DNA of 10,771 nt from Acidobacteriaceae bacterium (GCA_025462805.1 JAOAPJ010000027.1:1-10771), one strand, 5' to 3'. Positions 1 through 5,411 are shown, numbered from the stretch's first letter. Program-made: numbers and translations. The notes: generated from the sequence alone by a model not told the origin.

Positions 1-682
1 GCTCGAGGCGGCGTACCGGATCTGTTCCGGGCTCCAGCGGCCACGGCTTGCAGTCGATCAGGGTCGGGCCCACGCCTCGACGTGCGCGCTGGACCGCCTC
101 CTGGGCGACACGGTAGATCGCAACCACATCGTTGCCATCGACCGGGATGCCGCAGATGCCGAGCGCATCCGTATGCGTAAAACTGCTCAGTGCGGAGTCT
201 CCGACGGTCTCGATGACAAAAACGATGCCGAGCTTCTGTTGCGCGGCGTAGGCCATCGCTGTGCGCAGCCCATCCAGCGTCTGAACTCCGGGCCCGCTGA
301 ACGCGAGCACAACCTGCTTACTGCCCTGACGAGCCATCGCGTAGCCGGTCGCGATGGCGAAGCGCGCCTCGGCGCTCGAGGCTGCGGGAAGAACACCCGC
401 CAAGGGCCGATCCGCGACGACAGCCCGCAGCTTGTGACCGCGCGCCAGGGCGGCGAGCTGGTCGCCGGCGATGGGCATCACTCTATCGTCTTCCTCCATA
501 TGCGTCACTGTGCCGGTAACGATCGCTTCGCGTGCGACCAGTGACGCGCTGCTCTTGCGCAGGCGGTTGCGGACGCGGAGCAACTGGGCACGCAGCAGGG
601 TGACGTAGAGATGTTGCAGACGTTGGTTCGAGATGAGCGGATGCGGGGTGGCGGCGCTCGCCGCACTGGGCCGTTTCGGCAT
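1..682 (-). CDS. Degenerate pyruvate dehydrogenase E1-alpha-like protein (3' end outside window)
   Basis: An open frame runs from ATG at 682 to the window edge (227 codons, no stop); TAG two codons upstream of the ATG fixes the start at or after 682. The second half resembles the E1-alpha subunit of 2-oxo acid dehydrogenases: an Ala-rich helix with AMAYAAQQKLGIVFVIE (residues about 142-158), then CGIPVDGNDVVAIYRVAQEA (177-196) and GPTLIDCKPW (205-214), matching the VDGNDV...GPTLIE block of the family. The ThDP/Mg motif is broken: the family GDG is GPG at 130-132 (Asp to Pro), and the family Asn about 29 residues later falls on Val160. The usual His-Gly-His-Ser loop after GPTLIE is also absent. 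The first 100 residues are not recognisable as E1. I infer a non-catalytic E1-alpha paralogue, perhaps structural or regulatory. No E1-beta or E2 gene is visible. The alternative is a decaying gene, but the frame is intact. Confidence 0.72.
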   Translation of the reverse strand, partial: MPKRPSAASAATPHPLISNQRLQHLYVTLLRAQLLRVRNRLRKSSASLVAREAIVTGTVTHMEEDDRVMPIAGDQLAALARGHKLRAVVADRPLAGVLPAASSAEARFAIATGYAMARQGSKQVVLAFSGPGVQTLDGLRTAMAYAAQQKLGIVFVIETVGDSALSSFTHTDALGICGIPVDGNDVVAIYRVAQEAVQRARRGVGPTLIDCKPWPLEPGTDPVRRLE

Positions 683-735
683 GTTCTACGGTGATCCTCA
701 GCGGGATGGGTGAGATGGATCCGGCGGTTCGGATG

Positions 736-764
736 ATTGTAGCGTGCATCAAGTTGTGCTTCAC
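736..764 (-). promoter_or_regulatory. Possible promoter of the E1-alpha-like gene
   Basis: On the minus strand TACAAT (741-736) matches the -10 consensus at five of six positions. At 17 bp upstream lies GTGAAG (764-759), a weak -35 (three of six). Transcription would start near 729, leaving a leader of about 47 nt with GAGG about 13 nt before the ATG. The -10 is good, the -35 poor. Confidence 0.35.
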
Positions 765-834
765 GCAGGCACAGGAGACACTCGCGTGCAACGGTAGCTT
801 TTCAACAGAAGTGTGCATAAATCTGTGAACAAGC

Positions 835-859
835 GCGCAATTCGCACGATTCGCGCAAT
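835..859. repeat. Short direct repeats (GCGCAAT and ATTCGC) upstream of the E1-alpha-like gene
   Basis: GCGCAAT occurs at 835-841 and again at 853-859 (period 18), and ATTCGC occurs at 840-845 and 849-854 (period 9). The block sits about 90 bp upstream of the putative -10 of the minus-strand E1-like gene, so it could be a regulator binding site. It may equally be chance in GC-rich sequence. Confidence 0.25.
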
Positions 860-915
860 GCCTGCTGCGCTTTGCACGCCCTGCACAGTTCTCGATGCAG
901 CGTTTCGAAGGATGC

Positions 916-957
916 AAAAAATCGACCTGTCATCGTTGCCGATCGAGCCGATCAGGT
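916..957 (-). terminator. Intrinsic terminator of argJ, overlapping the stop codon
   Basis: On the minus strand ACCTG (957-953) pairs with CAGGT (929-925) and the adjoining ATCG (952-949) pairs with CGAT (935-932), leaving a two-base bulge and a 13-nt loop. Three bases after the stem comes a run of six T (921-916). The stem begins inside the last sense codon of argJ and includes the TGA stop (954-952). Confidence 0.55.
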
Positions 958-2166
958 GCTGTAGTCCGCGTTGATGGCGACGTAGTTCTGGGTGAGATCG
1001 CAGGTCCAGAAGCGGCACTGTCCGTCCCCAATGCCGAGGTCGATGTTTACGCTGAACTCTGGCTGGCTCAGGTAGCGGTGCGCCGCTGCTTCGTCGAAGC
1101 CGGTGACGCGGCCACCGCGTTCGCAGATCAGGAGATCGCCCAGCCGGATTGAGATCGTTGCAGGGTCGACCGCTGCGCCTGAGTATCCAGTCGCTGCCAT
1201 CAGACGGCCCCAGTTCGGATCGTTCCCGGCCCACGCAGTCTTTACCAGAGGCGAGTGCGCGATGGCCCTGGCGACGCGCAGCGCATCGGAATCAGAAGCC
1301 GCGCCACGGATGTTCAGTTCCACCAGGTGTGTGGCGCCTTCCCCGTCGGCGACGATCTGTTTCGCCAGCGAGACGCAGAGGTCAGTCAGCGCACTGGCAA
1401 AGGCAGAGGCTGCCGCTTCGGTGAGGTTTGCTCCGCTGGCGCCACTGGCCAGCAGCAGCACCGTGTCGTTCGTCGAGGTATCTCCGTCGATCGAGATGCG
1501 GTTGAAGCTGGTCTCGACGGCGGCATCGAGCAGGCGCTGCAGCAGGGCGGGCTCCGCGGCTGCGTCGGTACAGATGTAAACCAGCATGGTGGCATGCGGA
1601 GCGGCTGCGAGTTGCGGGTGGATCATGCCGGCGCCCTTGCCCACGCCGGCAATGCGAACCGGGCGGCCGGCGATCTCGATCGTCGCGAATGCCGTCTTTG
1701 GTCGAGTATCGGTCGTCATGATGGCGGAGGCGACACCCGTGAAATGCTCCGGCGTATCTCCGAGCGCAGTGTGCAATGCGGGCAGAGCGGCGCTTACCTT
1801 GTCGACCGGCAGAGGTACGCCGATGATTCCTGTCGACGAAGGGAACACCTCATGAGGGTCGCAGGTAAAGGTCGTCGCTGCAGCTTGGCAGCACGCGACT
1901 GCGGCCGTGAGGCCTGCGTCTCCCGTGGCGCAGTTTGCATTGCCCGCATTCACCAGCACTGCGCGCATCCGGCCGCCACTGGCAGCCAGGTGCCGCGCAC
2001 CGATCACCAGAGGCGCCGCCTGCACCTTGTTGGTAGTGAAGACGGCTGCTGCGGAGCACGCGTTGGGAGTGACGATGGCAGATAGATCGGGACGGCCGCT
2101 TTTCTTGATGCCGGCCCGCACCGCTCCCCAGAGAAATCCACGGGGCAAAGAGGCGTTTATGTCCAT
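952..2166 (-). CDS. argJ: Bifunctional ornithine acetyltransferase / N-acetylglutamate synthase ArgJ
   Basis: ArgJ moves the acetyl group from N-acetylornithine to glutamate, and in the bifunctional form also acetylates glutamate from acetyl-CoA, in cytoplasmic arginine synthesis. At 404 residues it is of usual family length. Visible hallmarks are SSTGIIG (110-116, oxyanion-hole Thr-Gly), MTTDT (150-154), GVGKGAGMIHP (174-184), HATML (191-195) with Thr193 as the autocleavage nucleophile, DGDTSTNDT (227-235), AGNDPNWGRLMAATG (313-327) and the C-terminus DLTQNYVAINADYST. Between GMIHP and ATML there are seven residues where classical ArgJ has about two (usually NM), a five-residue insertion just before the cleavage site. 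The start gives the usual N-terminus (about 8 residues before GFLWGAVRAGIKKSG). No Shine-Dalgarno is visible; a TAGAGT hexamer lies 9 nt upstream. It diverges from the ABC ATPase gene with 21 bp between starts. No other arg gene is in the window. Whether it is bi- or monofunctional cannot be told from sequence. Confidence 0.97.
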   Translation of the reverse strand: MDINASLPRGFLWGAVRAGIKKSGRPDLSAIVTPNACSAAAVFTTNKVQAAPLVIGARHLAASGGRMRAVLVNAGNANCATGDAGLTAAVACCQAAATTFTCDPHEVFPSSTGIIGVPLPVDKVSAALPALHTALGDTPEHFTGVASAIMTTDTRPKTAFATIEIAGRPVRIAGVGKGAGMIHPQLAAAPHATMLVYICTDAAAEPALLQRLLDAAVETSFNRISIDGDTSTNDTVLLLASGASGANLTEAAASAFASALTDLCVSLAKQIVADGEGATHLVELNIRGAASDSDALRVARAIAHSPLVKTAWAGNDPNWGRLMAATGYSGAAVDPATISIRLGDLLICERGGRVTGFDEAAAHRYLSQPEFSVNIDLGIGDGQCRFWTCDLTQNYVAINADYST

Positions 2167-2174
2167 GGAGCTTT

Positions 2175-2189
2175 TACTCTAGCAAGAGT
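2175..2189. promoter_or_regulatory. Inverted repeat and putative back-to-back -10 boxes between argJ and the ABC gene
   Basis: ACTCT (2176-2180), a 4-nt spacer and AGAGT (2185-2189) form a perfect 5-bp inverted repeat that fills most of the 21-bp gap and overlaps the GTG start at 2188. Read on the plus strand, TACTCT (2175-2180) ends 7 nt before that GTG. Read on the minus strand, TAGAGT (2181-2176) ends 9 nt before the argJ ATG. Both fit TANNNT -10 boxes for leaderless or near-leaderless mRNAs, but neither has a convincing -35. Confidence 0.35.
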
Positions 2190-2988
2190 GGCCAGCGCAC
2201 ACGAAGCGAACGGATCGTTTGCAGAACTCCGCGATGTGCACGTGGCGCGCGGTGATTCGATCGTGCTGCATGGCATCGATCTTGTCCTCGGGCGCGGCGA
2301 GCACGCTGTCATCCTCGGCCCGAATGGCTGTGGCAAGTCGAGCCTGATCAAAGTGCTGACCTGCGAGTGCTACCCGTTGGCGCGTCCGGGCTCGTCGGTC
2401 AGGATCTTCGGCCGTGAGCGATGGTCGGTGGAGGATTTGCGCAAACGGCTGGGCATCGTCTCTGCCGATCTACCCGGGCCCAGCACCGCCCACACCCCCG
2501 GCGCGGATGCGGTGGTCTGCGGTTTCTTTGCGAGCGCCACGCTGTGGCCGCACCTGGTCGTGACAGAGGAGATGCGCGAGCGGGCCGCCGAAGCCATGGC
2601 GCTGATGGAGGCCACGCATCTTGCGGCGAAGCCGGTGGGGGAGATGTCCGCGGGAGAGATGCGCCGCGTCATGATTGCACGCGCCCTGGTACATCGGCCG
2701 GAGATGCTGCTGCTGGACGAGCCTTCAAACGCGCTGGATCTGCGCGCTCAACGCGAATTGCGCGAGACGCTGCGCCGGCTGGCGAGGCAGGGAACCGGGC
2801 TGCTCTTGGTCACACATCATCTGCCCGATGTATTGCCCGAGATTGATCGTGTGATCATGATGCGCGACGGGCGCATCTTTGCCGATGGGCCAAAGCGGGA
2901 GCTGCTGACGCCGGACCGGCTCGGGCAACTGTTCGGAAGCCCGATCGATGTCGTTGAACGCGAGGAATACTTCCACGCACTGGCGTGA
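2188..2988 (+). CDS. Lone ABC transporter ATP-binding protein (ModF/YlmA-like)
   Basis: This is a single cytoplasmic ABC ATPase domain of 266 residues: Walker A GPNGCGKS (44-51), signature MSAGEMRR (153-160, in place of LSGGQ), Walker B MLLLDEPS (173-180) with catalytic Glu178, D-loop NALD (181-184) and switch His210 in VTHH. The Q-loop position has SADLPGP (92-98) with no glutamine. Signature and Q-loop resemble the stand-alone ModF/YlmA-type ATPases (COG1119), and I assign it there by eye. No permease or binding-protein gene is adjacent, so it may serve a membrane subunit encoded elsewhere or have a non-transport role; substrate unknown. The GTG at 2188 gives about 11 residues before the first beta strand, as expected; there is no Shine-Dalgarno, and TACTCT ends 7 nt upstream, so the mRNA may be leaderless. 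A 487-bp non-coding stretch follows. Confidence 0.88.
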   Translation: MASAHEANGSFAELRDVHVARGDSIVLHGIDLVLGRGEHAVILGPNGCGKSSLIKVLTCECYPLARPGSSVRIFGRERWSVEDLRKRLGIVSADLPGPSTAHTPGADAVVCGFFASATLWPHLVVTEEMRERAAEAMALMEATHLAAKPVGEMSAGEMRRVMIARALVHRPEMLLLDEPSNALDLRAQRELRETLRRLARQGTGLLLVTHHLPDVLPEIDRVIMMRDGRIFADGPKRELLTPDRLGQLFGSPIDVVEREEYFHALA

Positions 2989-3054
2989 GCCGGTGACGTA
3001 CGCCTGGAGCCGAGCAAAATCTTTCCGTGGACTGTGGACGCTCATGATTTACGG

Positions 3055-3090
3055 GTGCGTCAAACACGCCACCTGGCCTGCTTGACGCAC
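3055..3090. promoter_or_regulatory. 9-bp inverted repeat overlapping a -35 box (candidate operator)
   Basis: GTGCGTCAA (3055-3063) and TTGACGCAC (3082-3090) are perfect inverted copies separated by 18 nt. There is no T-run after the second arm, so it is not an intrinsic terminator. The second arm contains TTGACG, the -35 element of the putative promoter at 3082-3109, which places the repeat where a repressor could act. A 27-bp centre-to-centre spacing is wider than a typical dimer site, so looping or RNA structure at the end of the ABC transcript are alternatives. Confidence 0.4.
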
Positions 3091-3109
3091 GGCAACATCC
3101 GGCGATAAG
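3082..3109 (+). promoter_or_regulatory. Sigma70-type promoter in the 2989-3475 intergenic stretch
   Basis: TTGACG (3082-3087, five of six matches to consensus) is followed after 16 bp by GATAAG (3104-3109, four of six). Transcription would start near 3116, just before the AAAGGAGG element. It could drive a short RNA ending at the terminator near 3372 or a long leader for the DIP1984-family gene at 3476. Confidence 0.45.
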
Positions 3110-3124
3110 TTGGGATTACACGGG

Positions 3125-3142
3125 AAAGGAGGATGATCCAGC
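3125..3142 (+). other. Near-complement of the 16S rRNA 3' end / very strong Shine-Dalgarno
   Basis: The 18 bases AAAGGAGGATGATCCAGC equal the reverse complement of the conserved 16S rRNA 3' end (GCTGGATCACCTCCTTT) except for one extra A. As RNA it could pair with the whole anti-Shine-Dalgarno tail and the bases before it, with one bulge. The first eight bases are a full-strength Shine-Dalgarno. Confidence 0.5.
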
Positions 3143-3144
3143 GA

Positions 3145-3198
3145 ATGAAAACTTCTGACGGTAGTTGTTCGATCACACGTGAGGTGACTGAGGCTTAG
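3145..3198 (+). CDS. Micro-ORF, 17 residues, function unknown
   Basis: ATG at 3145 opens MKTSDGSCSITREVTEA and ends at TAG 3196-3198. AAAGGAGG (3125-3132) lies 12 nt upstream, somewhat far for a Shine-Dalgarno. An in-frame ATG at 3133 would add MIQR but abuts the element and could not use it. No membrane segment and no run of one amino acid, so it is not an obvious toxin or classic amino-acid attenuator peptide. It is supported only by the unusually strong Shine-Dalgarno and its position in a promoter-to-terminator unit; it may be chance. Confidence 0.22.
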   Translation: MKTSDGSCSITREVTEA

Positions 3199-3334
3199 GG
3201 CGCGCGCGCTCTAGACCTGGCGAACCAACTTCGCTGAGGCCCACTTCATAGTCCGTCACGCCAGATTGGGAGGCGAAACGGGCGAAATTGAGAAGCGTGC
3301 ACGCCTCAGGTCAACTCCAACAGATCACCGGGCG

Positions 3335-3372
3335 AGGCCCGCACCCAGGAATGGTTGCGGGCCTTTCGCTTT
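3335..3372 (+). terminator. Intrinsic terminator
   Basis: AGGCCCGCA (3335-3343) pairs perfectly with TGCGGGCCT (3356-3364) around a 12-nt loop, followed by the T-rich TTCGCTTTC. It is the best terminator in the window. It lies about 350 nt after the ABC stop and about 104 nt before the DIP1984-family start, so it ends either a long ABC 3' UTR or the separate small transcript proposed at 3116. Confidence 0.65.
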
Positions 3373-3419
3373 CTATGCGCATCACACACAGTGTTTCCGA
3401 AGCAGTATCCTCTCCGGCC

Positions 3420-3452
3420 GGTCTCACCGCAGGTCCGAGGCGAGAGACCTGC
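3420..3452 (+). promoter_or_regulatory. Mutually exclusive hairpins in the DIP1984-family leader
   Basis: GCAGGTC (3429-3435) pairs with GACCTGC (3446-3452) around a 10-nt loop, while GGTCTC (3420-3425) can instead pair with GAGACC (3444-3449). The two stems share GACC at 3446-3449 and so exclude each other. The structure ends 12 nt before the AGGAG Shine-Dalgarno of the gene at 3476. No known riboswitch is recognised. Confidence 0.3.
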
Positions 3453-3475
3453 AAGTGCGAGAGCAGGAGTCGTCG

Positions 3476-3922
3476 ATGAAGCTGGGAGATGCACTGGGAC
3501 AGCGTGTCGAGTGTGAGATGCGGTTGGAGGATCTGAAAAAGCGGCTGGTTCGCAACGCCTGCCTGCCAGAGGGAGAAGCGCCGCCTGAGGATCCCCAGGG
3601 GCTGCTCGACGATGTAGATCGCACCGCGCTGCGGCTAGTGGAGCTGGTGCAGACGATCCACCGCACCGCAAGCGCAACCCGATTCGACGAAGGCACTCTC
3701 GCCGACGCCATAGCAGAACGCGAGGTGCTGGGCCGCAAGCGCGATCTGCTGATCGTCGTGGCCGATGCAGCCACCGCGGACCAACACCTGGGGCCAGAGA
3801 CGCGCATGCTACCGACAATTCAGGTAGCTCGCATGCACCGGCATGTTGATCAGCTCTCGAAACGCCATCGCGAGATCGATGCTCGTATCCAGGAGTTGTG
3901 CTGGCGAACCGATGTGATCTAG
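3476..3922 (+). CDS. DIP1984 family protein, function unknown
   Basis: The 148-residue product matches my memory of the DIP1984 family (sometimes labelled septicolysin-like): N-terminal MKLGDAL helix, EGEAPPEDPQGLLDDV (32-47), IHRTASATRF (61-70, family INRTN-like), LADAIAEREVLGRKRDLL (75-92) and C-terminal ARIQELCWRTDVI (136-148, family RIQExNWxTxL). It is highly charged and mostly helical, without signal peptide or membrane segment, so probably a cytoplasmic coiled-coil protein. No biochemical role is established to my knowledge. The ATG at 3476 is chosen because it begins the family N-terminus and has AGGAG at 3465-3469, 6 nt upstream; a longer in-frame start at 3266 would add 70 residues of non-family sequence running through the terminator hairpin. 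thiG follows after 70 nt. Confidence 0.85.
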   Translation: MKLGDALGQRVECEMRLEDLKKRLVRNACLPEGEAPPEDPQGLLDDVDRTALRLVELVQTIHRTASATRFDEGTLADAIAEREVLGRKRDLLIVVADAATADQHLGPETRMLPTIQVARMHRHVDQLSKRHREIDARIQELCWRTDVI

Positions 3923-3980
3923 CGCGGGAGCGGCGTGGACTTGACGCTCTTCCCTGGCGCGGCCTGGCGGGCTGTCGCAG

Positions 3981-3986
3981 TACACT
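3981..3986 (+). promoter_or_regulatory. Putative -10 box for leaderless thiG mRNA
   Basis: TACACT ends 6 nt before the thiG ATG, so transcription would begin at or next to the start codon. No Shine-Dalgarno is present between 3975 and 3992. No fitting -35 is seen; a TTGACG at 3941-3946 is too far (34 bp) to pair with it. Confidence 0.35.
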
Positions 3987-3992
3987 GATGCC

Positions 3993-4766
3993 ATGGAACC
4001 ACTGGTGATCGCGGGCCGCGCGTTTCAGTCGCGGCTGATTGTGGGCACGGGCAAGTACAAGGATGGCGCGGAGACGCAGCGCGCAATCGAGGCCTCCGGC
4101 GCGGAGATGGTCACCGTCGCGGTACGGCGTATTAACCTGGACCGCTCCAAAGAGTCGCTGCTGGACTACATCGATCCGCAGCGCTACTTCCTGCTGCCGA
4201 ATACCGCAGGCTGCTACACGGCGGACGAGGCGATCCGCGCCGCGCGGTTGGGTCGCGAGGTCGGCCTTTCCGACTGGGTGAAGATCGAGGTCATCGGCGA
4301 TCAGAAGACGCTGTATCCGGATGTGCAGGCGACGCTTGAAGCGACCCGGGTGCTGGTGAAGGAAGGCTTCACGGTGCTGCCCTATACCTCGGACGATATC
4401 GTCTTCGCGAAGCGACTGGTGGATGTAGGTGCAGCCGCGGTGATGCCCCTGGCCGCCCCCATCGGCAGCGGCATGGGACTGCAGAATACGGCCACGCTGC
4501 GCATCCTGCGGGAGATGATCACCGAGGTGCCGTTGATCGTCGATGCCGGTATCGGCTCGGCCTCTGAGGCCGCCATGGCGATGGAGATGGGCGCCGATGC
4601 GGTGCTGATCAACTCTGCCATTGCCGGCGCGCAGGATCCCGTTCTGATGGCAGAGGCAATGCAACATGCTGTTCTTGCCGGCCGGCAAAGCTTCCTCTCC
4701 GGACGCATGCCGCGCAAGCTGTATGCGACGGCGAGCTCACCAGTCGAGGGCGTCTCCCGCGTGTGA
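3993..4766 (+). CDS. thiG: Thiazole synthase ThiG
   Basis: ThiG forms the thiazole phosphate of thiamine from 1-deoxy-xylulose 5-phosphate, dehydroglycine and the thiocarboxylate of ThiS, in the cytoplasm. The 257 residues match the family length. Seen: LIVGTGKY (15-22), Lys97 in [10 protein letters not shown] as the Schiff-base lysine, [12 protein letters not shown] (131-142), [13 protein letters not shown] (151-163) and [11 protein letters not shown] (184-194) for phosphate binding, then [17 protein letters not shown] (200-216). The C-terminal tail SPVEG (249-253) is intact. It is isolated: no thiS, thiH/thiO, thiF, thiC or thiE gene is in the window, and the 70-bp gap upstream is too short for a TPP riboswitch. 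The mRNA may be leaderless, or thiG may be read from the DIP1984-family gene upstream. The GNAT gene follows after 38 nt. Confidence 0.97.
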   Translation: MEPLVIAGRAFQSRLIVGTGKYKDGAETQRAIEASGAEMVTVAVRRINLDRSKESLLDYIDPQRYFLLPNTAGCYTADEAIRAARLGREVGLSDWVKIEVIGDQKTLYPDVQATLEATRVLVKEGFTVLPYTSDDIVFAKRLVDVGAAAVMPLAAPIGSGMGLQNTATLRILREMITEVPLIVDAGIGSASEAAMAMEMGADAVLINSAIAGAQDPVLMAEAMQHAVLAGRQSFLSGRMPRKLYATASSPVEGVSRV

Positions 4767-4804
4767 TGGAAGGGCAGAGCGCCGCGCGGCGCTGAGGGGG
4801 CGGT

Positions 4805-5353
4805 GTGCAGACAGCGATCCGACGTGCCAGCCCCGCCGATGCAATCGAGATCGCAAAGGTGCACGTCGCGAGTTGGAAGAGCACCTATCCCGGCATCGTT
4901 TCGCAGACGTACATCGACAGCCTCGACCCGCAGCAGTTCGCATCGCGCTGGATGGAGCGGCTGTTGCTGCCGGAAACCCTGGTACTGGTCGCAGCCACCG
5001 CCCAGGGTATCTGCGGATTCGTCAGCGGCGGCCCGTTGCGGGAGCCCCTGCCGCCACCCGCTGCCGCCGCTGAGGGAAAGTTCGGGGACGGCGAGATCTA
5101 CGCCCTCTACGTGCTTGAGCATGAACACCGTCGCGGCCTTGGACGTGCACTCATGCGCGGCGTGGCTCAGTCCCTGCTAGAGGCGAGCTATCAGCGCGCG
5201 GCCGTCTGGGTGCTCGAAGACAATCCGTCACGTCTGTTCTACGAACGGCTGGGCGGCAGTCTGGTGGCGAAGCAGACGATCACGATCGGTGGCGATGAGC
5301 TGATCGAAGTGGCGTATGGCTGGAACAGCCTGGGCGACCTGGTCGGCTCCTAG
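4805..5353 (+). CDS. GNAT family N-acetyltransferase
   Basis: This 182-residue protein has the GNAT fold: N-terminal AIRRASPADAIEIAKVHVAS (4-23) with the WKSTYPG segment (24-30), central strands LVLVAATAQGICGFVSGG (59-76), motif A YALYVLEHEHRRGLGRALM (99-117) with the acetyl-CoA pyrophosphate loop RRGLGRA (109-115), and motif B VLEDNPSRLFYERLGG (136-151) with Tyr146 in the usual acid position. A Pro/Ala-rich loop (80-89) separates strands. The family transfers acetyl from acetyl-CoA to amines; the substrate cannot be read from sequence. The GTG start at 4805 follows GAGG (4794-4797) at 7 nt and gives the standard GNAT N-terminus. It lies 38 nt after thiG and 65 nt before ruvC, so co-transcription with thiG is likely though no functional link is known. 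Confidence 0.9.
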   Translation: MQTAIRRASPADAIEIAKVHVASWKSTYPGIVSQTYIDSLDPQQFASRWMERLLLPETLVLVAATAQGICGFVSGGPLREPLPPPAAAAEGKFGDGEIYALYVLEHEHRRGLGRALMRGVAQSLLEASYQRAAVWVLEDNPSRLFYERLGGSLVAKQTITIGGDELIEVAYGWNSLGDLVGS

Positions 5354-5405
5354 CCGGCGGCCGCAGGAACCGTGGCTCTCACTGCCGCGGGCCGCGTCGA
5401 CAGTT

Positions 5406-5411
5406 TAGACT
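5406..5411 (+). promoter_or_regulatory. Putative -10 box for leaderless ruvC mRNA
   Basis: TAGACT ends 7 nt before the ruvC ATG and there is no Shine-Dalgarno in the 65-nt gap near the start. The -35 region (TGCCGC at 17 bp) is weak. Confidence 0.33.

Larger units (their letters stand above)
3116..3372 (+). ncRNA. Candidate small transcript / leader RNA
   Basis: This roughly 255-nt segment is bounded by a promoter-like element and an intrinsic terminator. From the 5' end it holds a near-complement of the 16S rRNA 3' tail (3125-3142), a micro-ORF (3145-3198), an alternating GC run (3200-3209), a hairpin with GCGAA (3220-3224) pairing with TTCGC (3230-3234) and extended by CC/GG pairs, two copies of GGCGAAA (3272-3278, 3281-3287), a 10-bp palindrome GCGTGCACGC (3295-3304) and the terminator hairpin. 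I do not recognise a known riboswitch or RNA family. It may be a stand-alone small RNA, an mRNA for a micro-protein, or an attenuator leader of the DIP1984-family gene. Boundaries are inferred. Confidence 0.3.
2989..3475. other. 487-bp stretch without a recognised gene
   Basis: No protein of recognised family is encoded on either strand; the open frames here are short or are antisense extensions of neighbours. What it holds: an inverted repeat (3055-3090), a promoter (3082-3109), the 16S-tail complement (3125-3142), a micro-ORF (3145-3198), several small hairpins and a palindrome (3200-3304), a terminator (3335-3372) and two competing hairpins (3420-3452). Confidence 0.6.

Noticed and set aside
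483..917. Minus-strand open frame covering the argJ to E1-like gap
   Set aside because: It overlaps the E1-like coding region in another frame, crosses the putative promoter, and has no recognisable feature.
1255..2085. Plus-strand open frame of 276 codons opposite argJ
   Set aside because: argJ is unmistakable on the other strand and the plus-strand translation has no family features.
3266..3475. Longer start for the DIP1984-family gene
   Set aside because: The extra 70 codons run through a terminator hairpin and are unlike the family; the ATG at 3476 has AGGAG at ideal spacing.
3923..3992. TPP riboswitch before thiG
   Set aside because: The gap is 70 bp and lacks the conserved CTGAGA and ACCTGAT blocks; none was found further upstream either.
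3306..4688. Minus-strand open frame of 460 codons opposite the DIP1984-family gene and thiG
   Set aside because: It is antisense to two confidently identified genes, has an Arg/His-rich composition typical of shadow frames in GC-rich DNA, and shows no recognisable motif.
3923..4804. thiS or thiH beside thiG
   Set aside because: No small ORF ending in Gly-Gly and no radical-SAM or FAD oxidase gene lies on either side.
5354..5405. GCGGCC/GGCCGC inverted repeat between the GNAT gene and ruvC as a terminator
   Set aside because: Arms of 6 bp with a loop of over 25 nt and no T-run; expected by chance in such GC-rich sequence.
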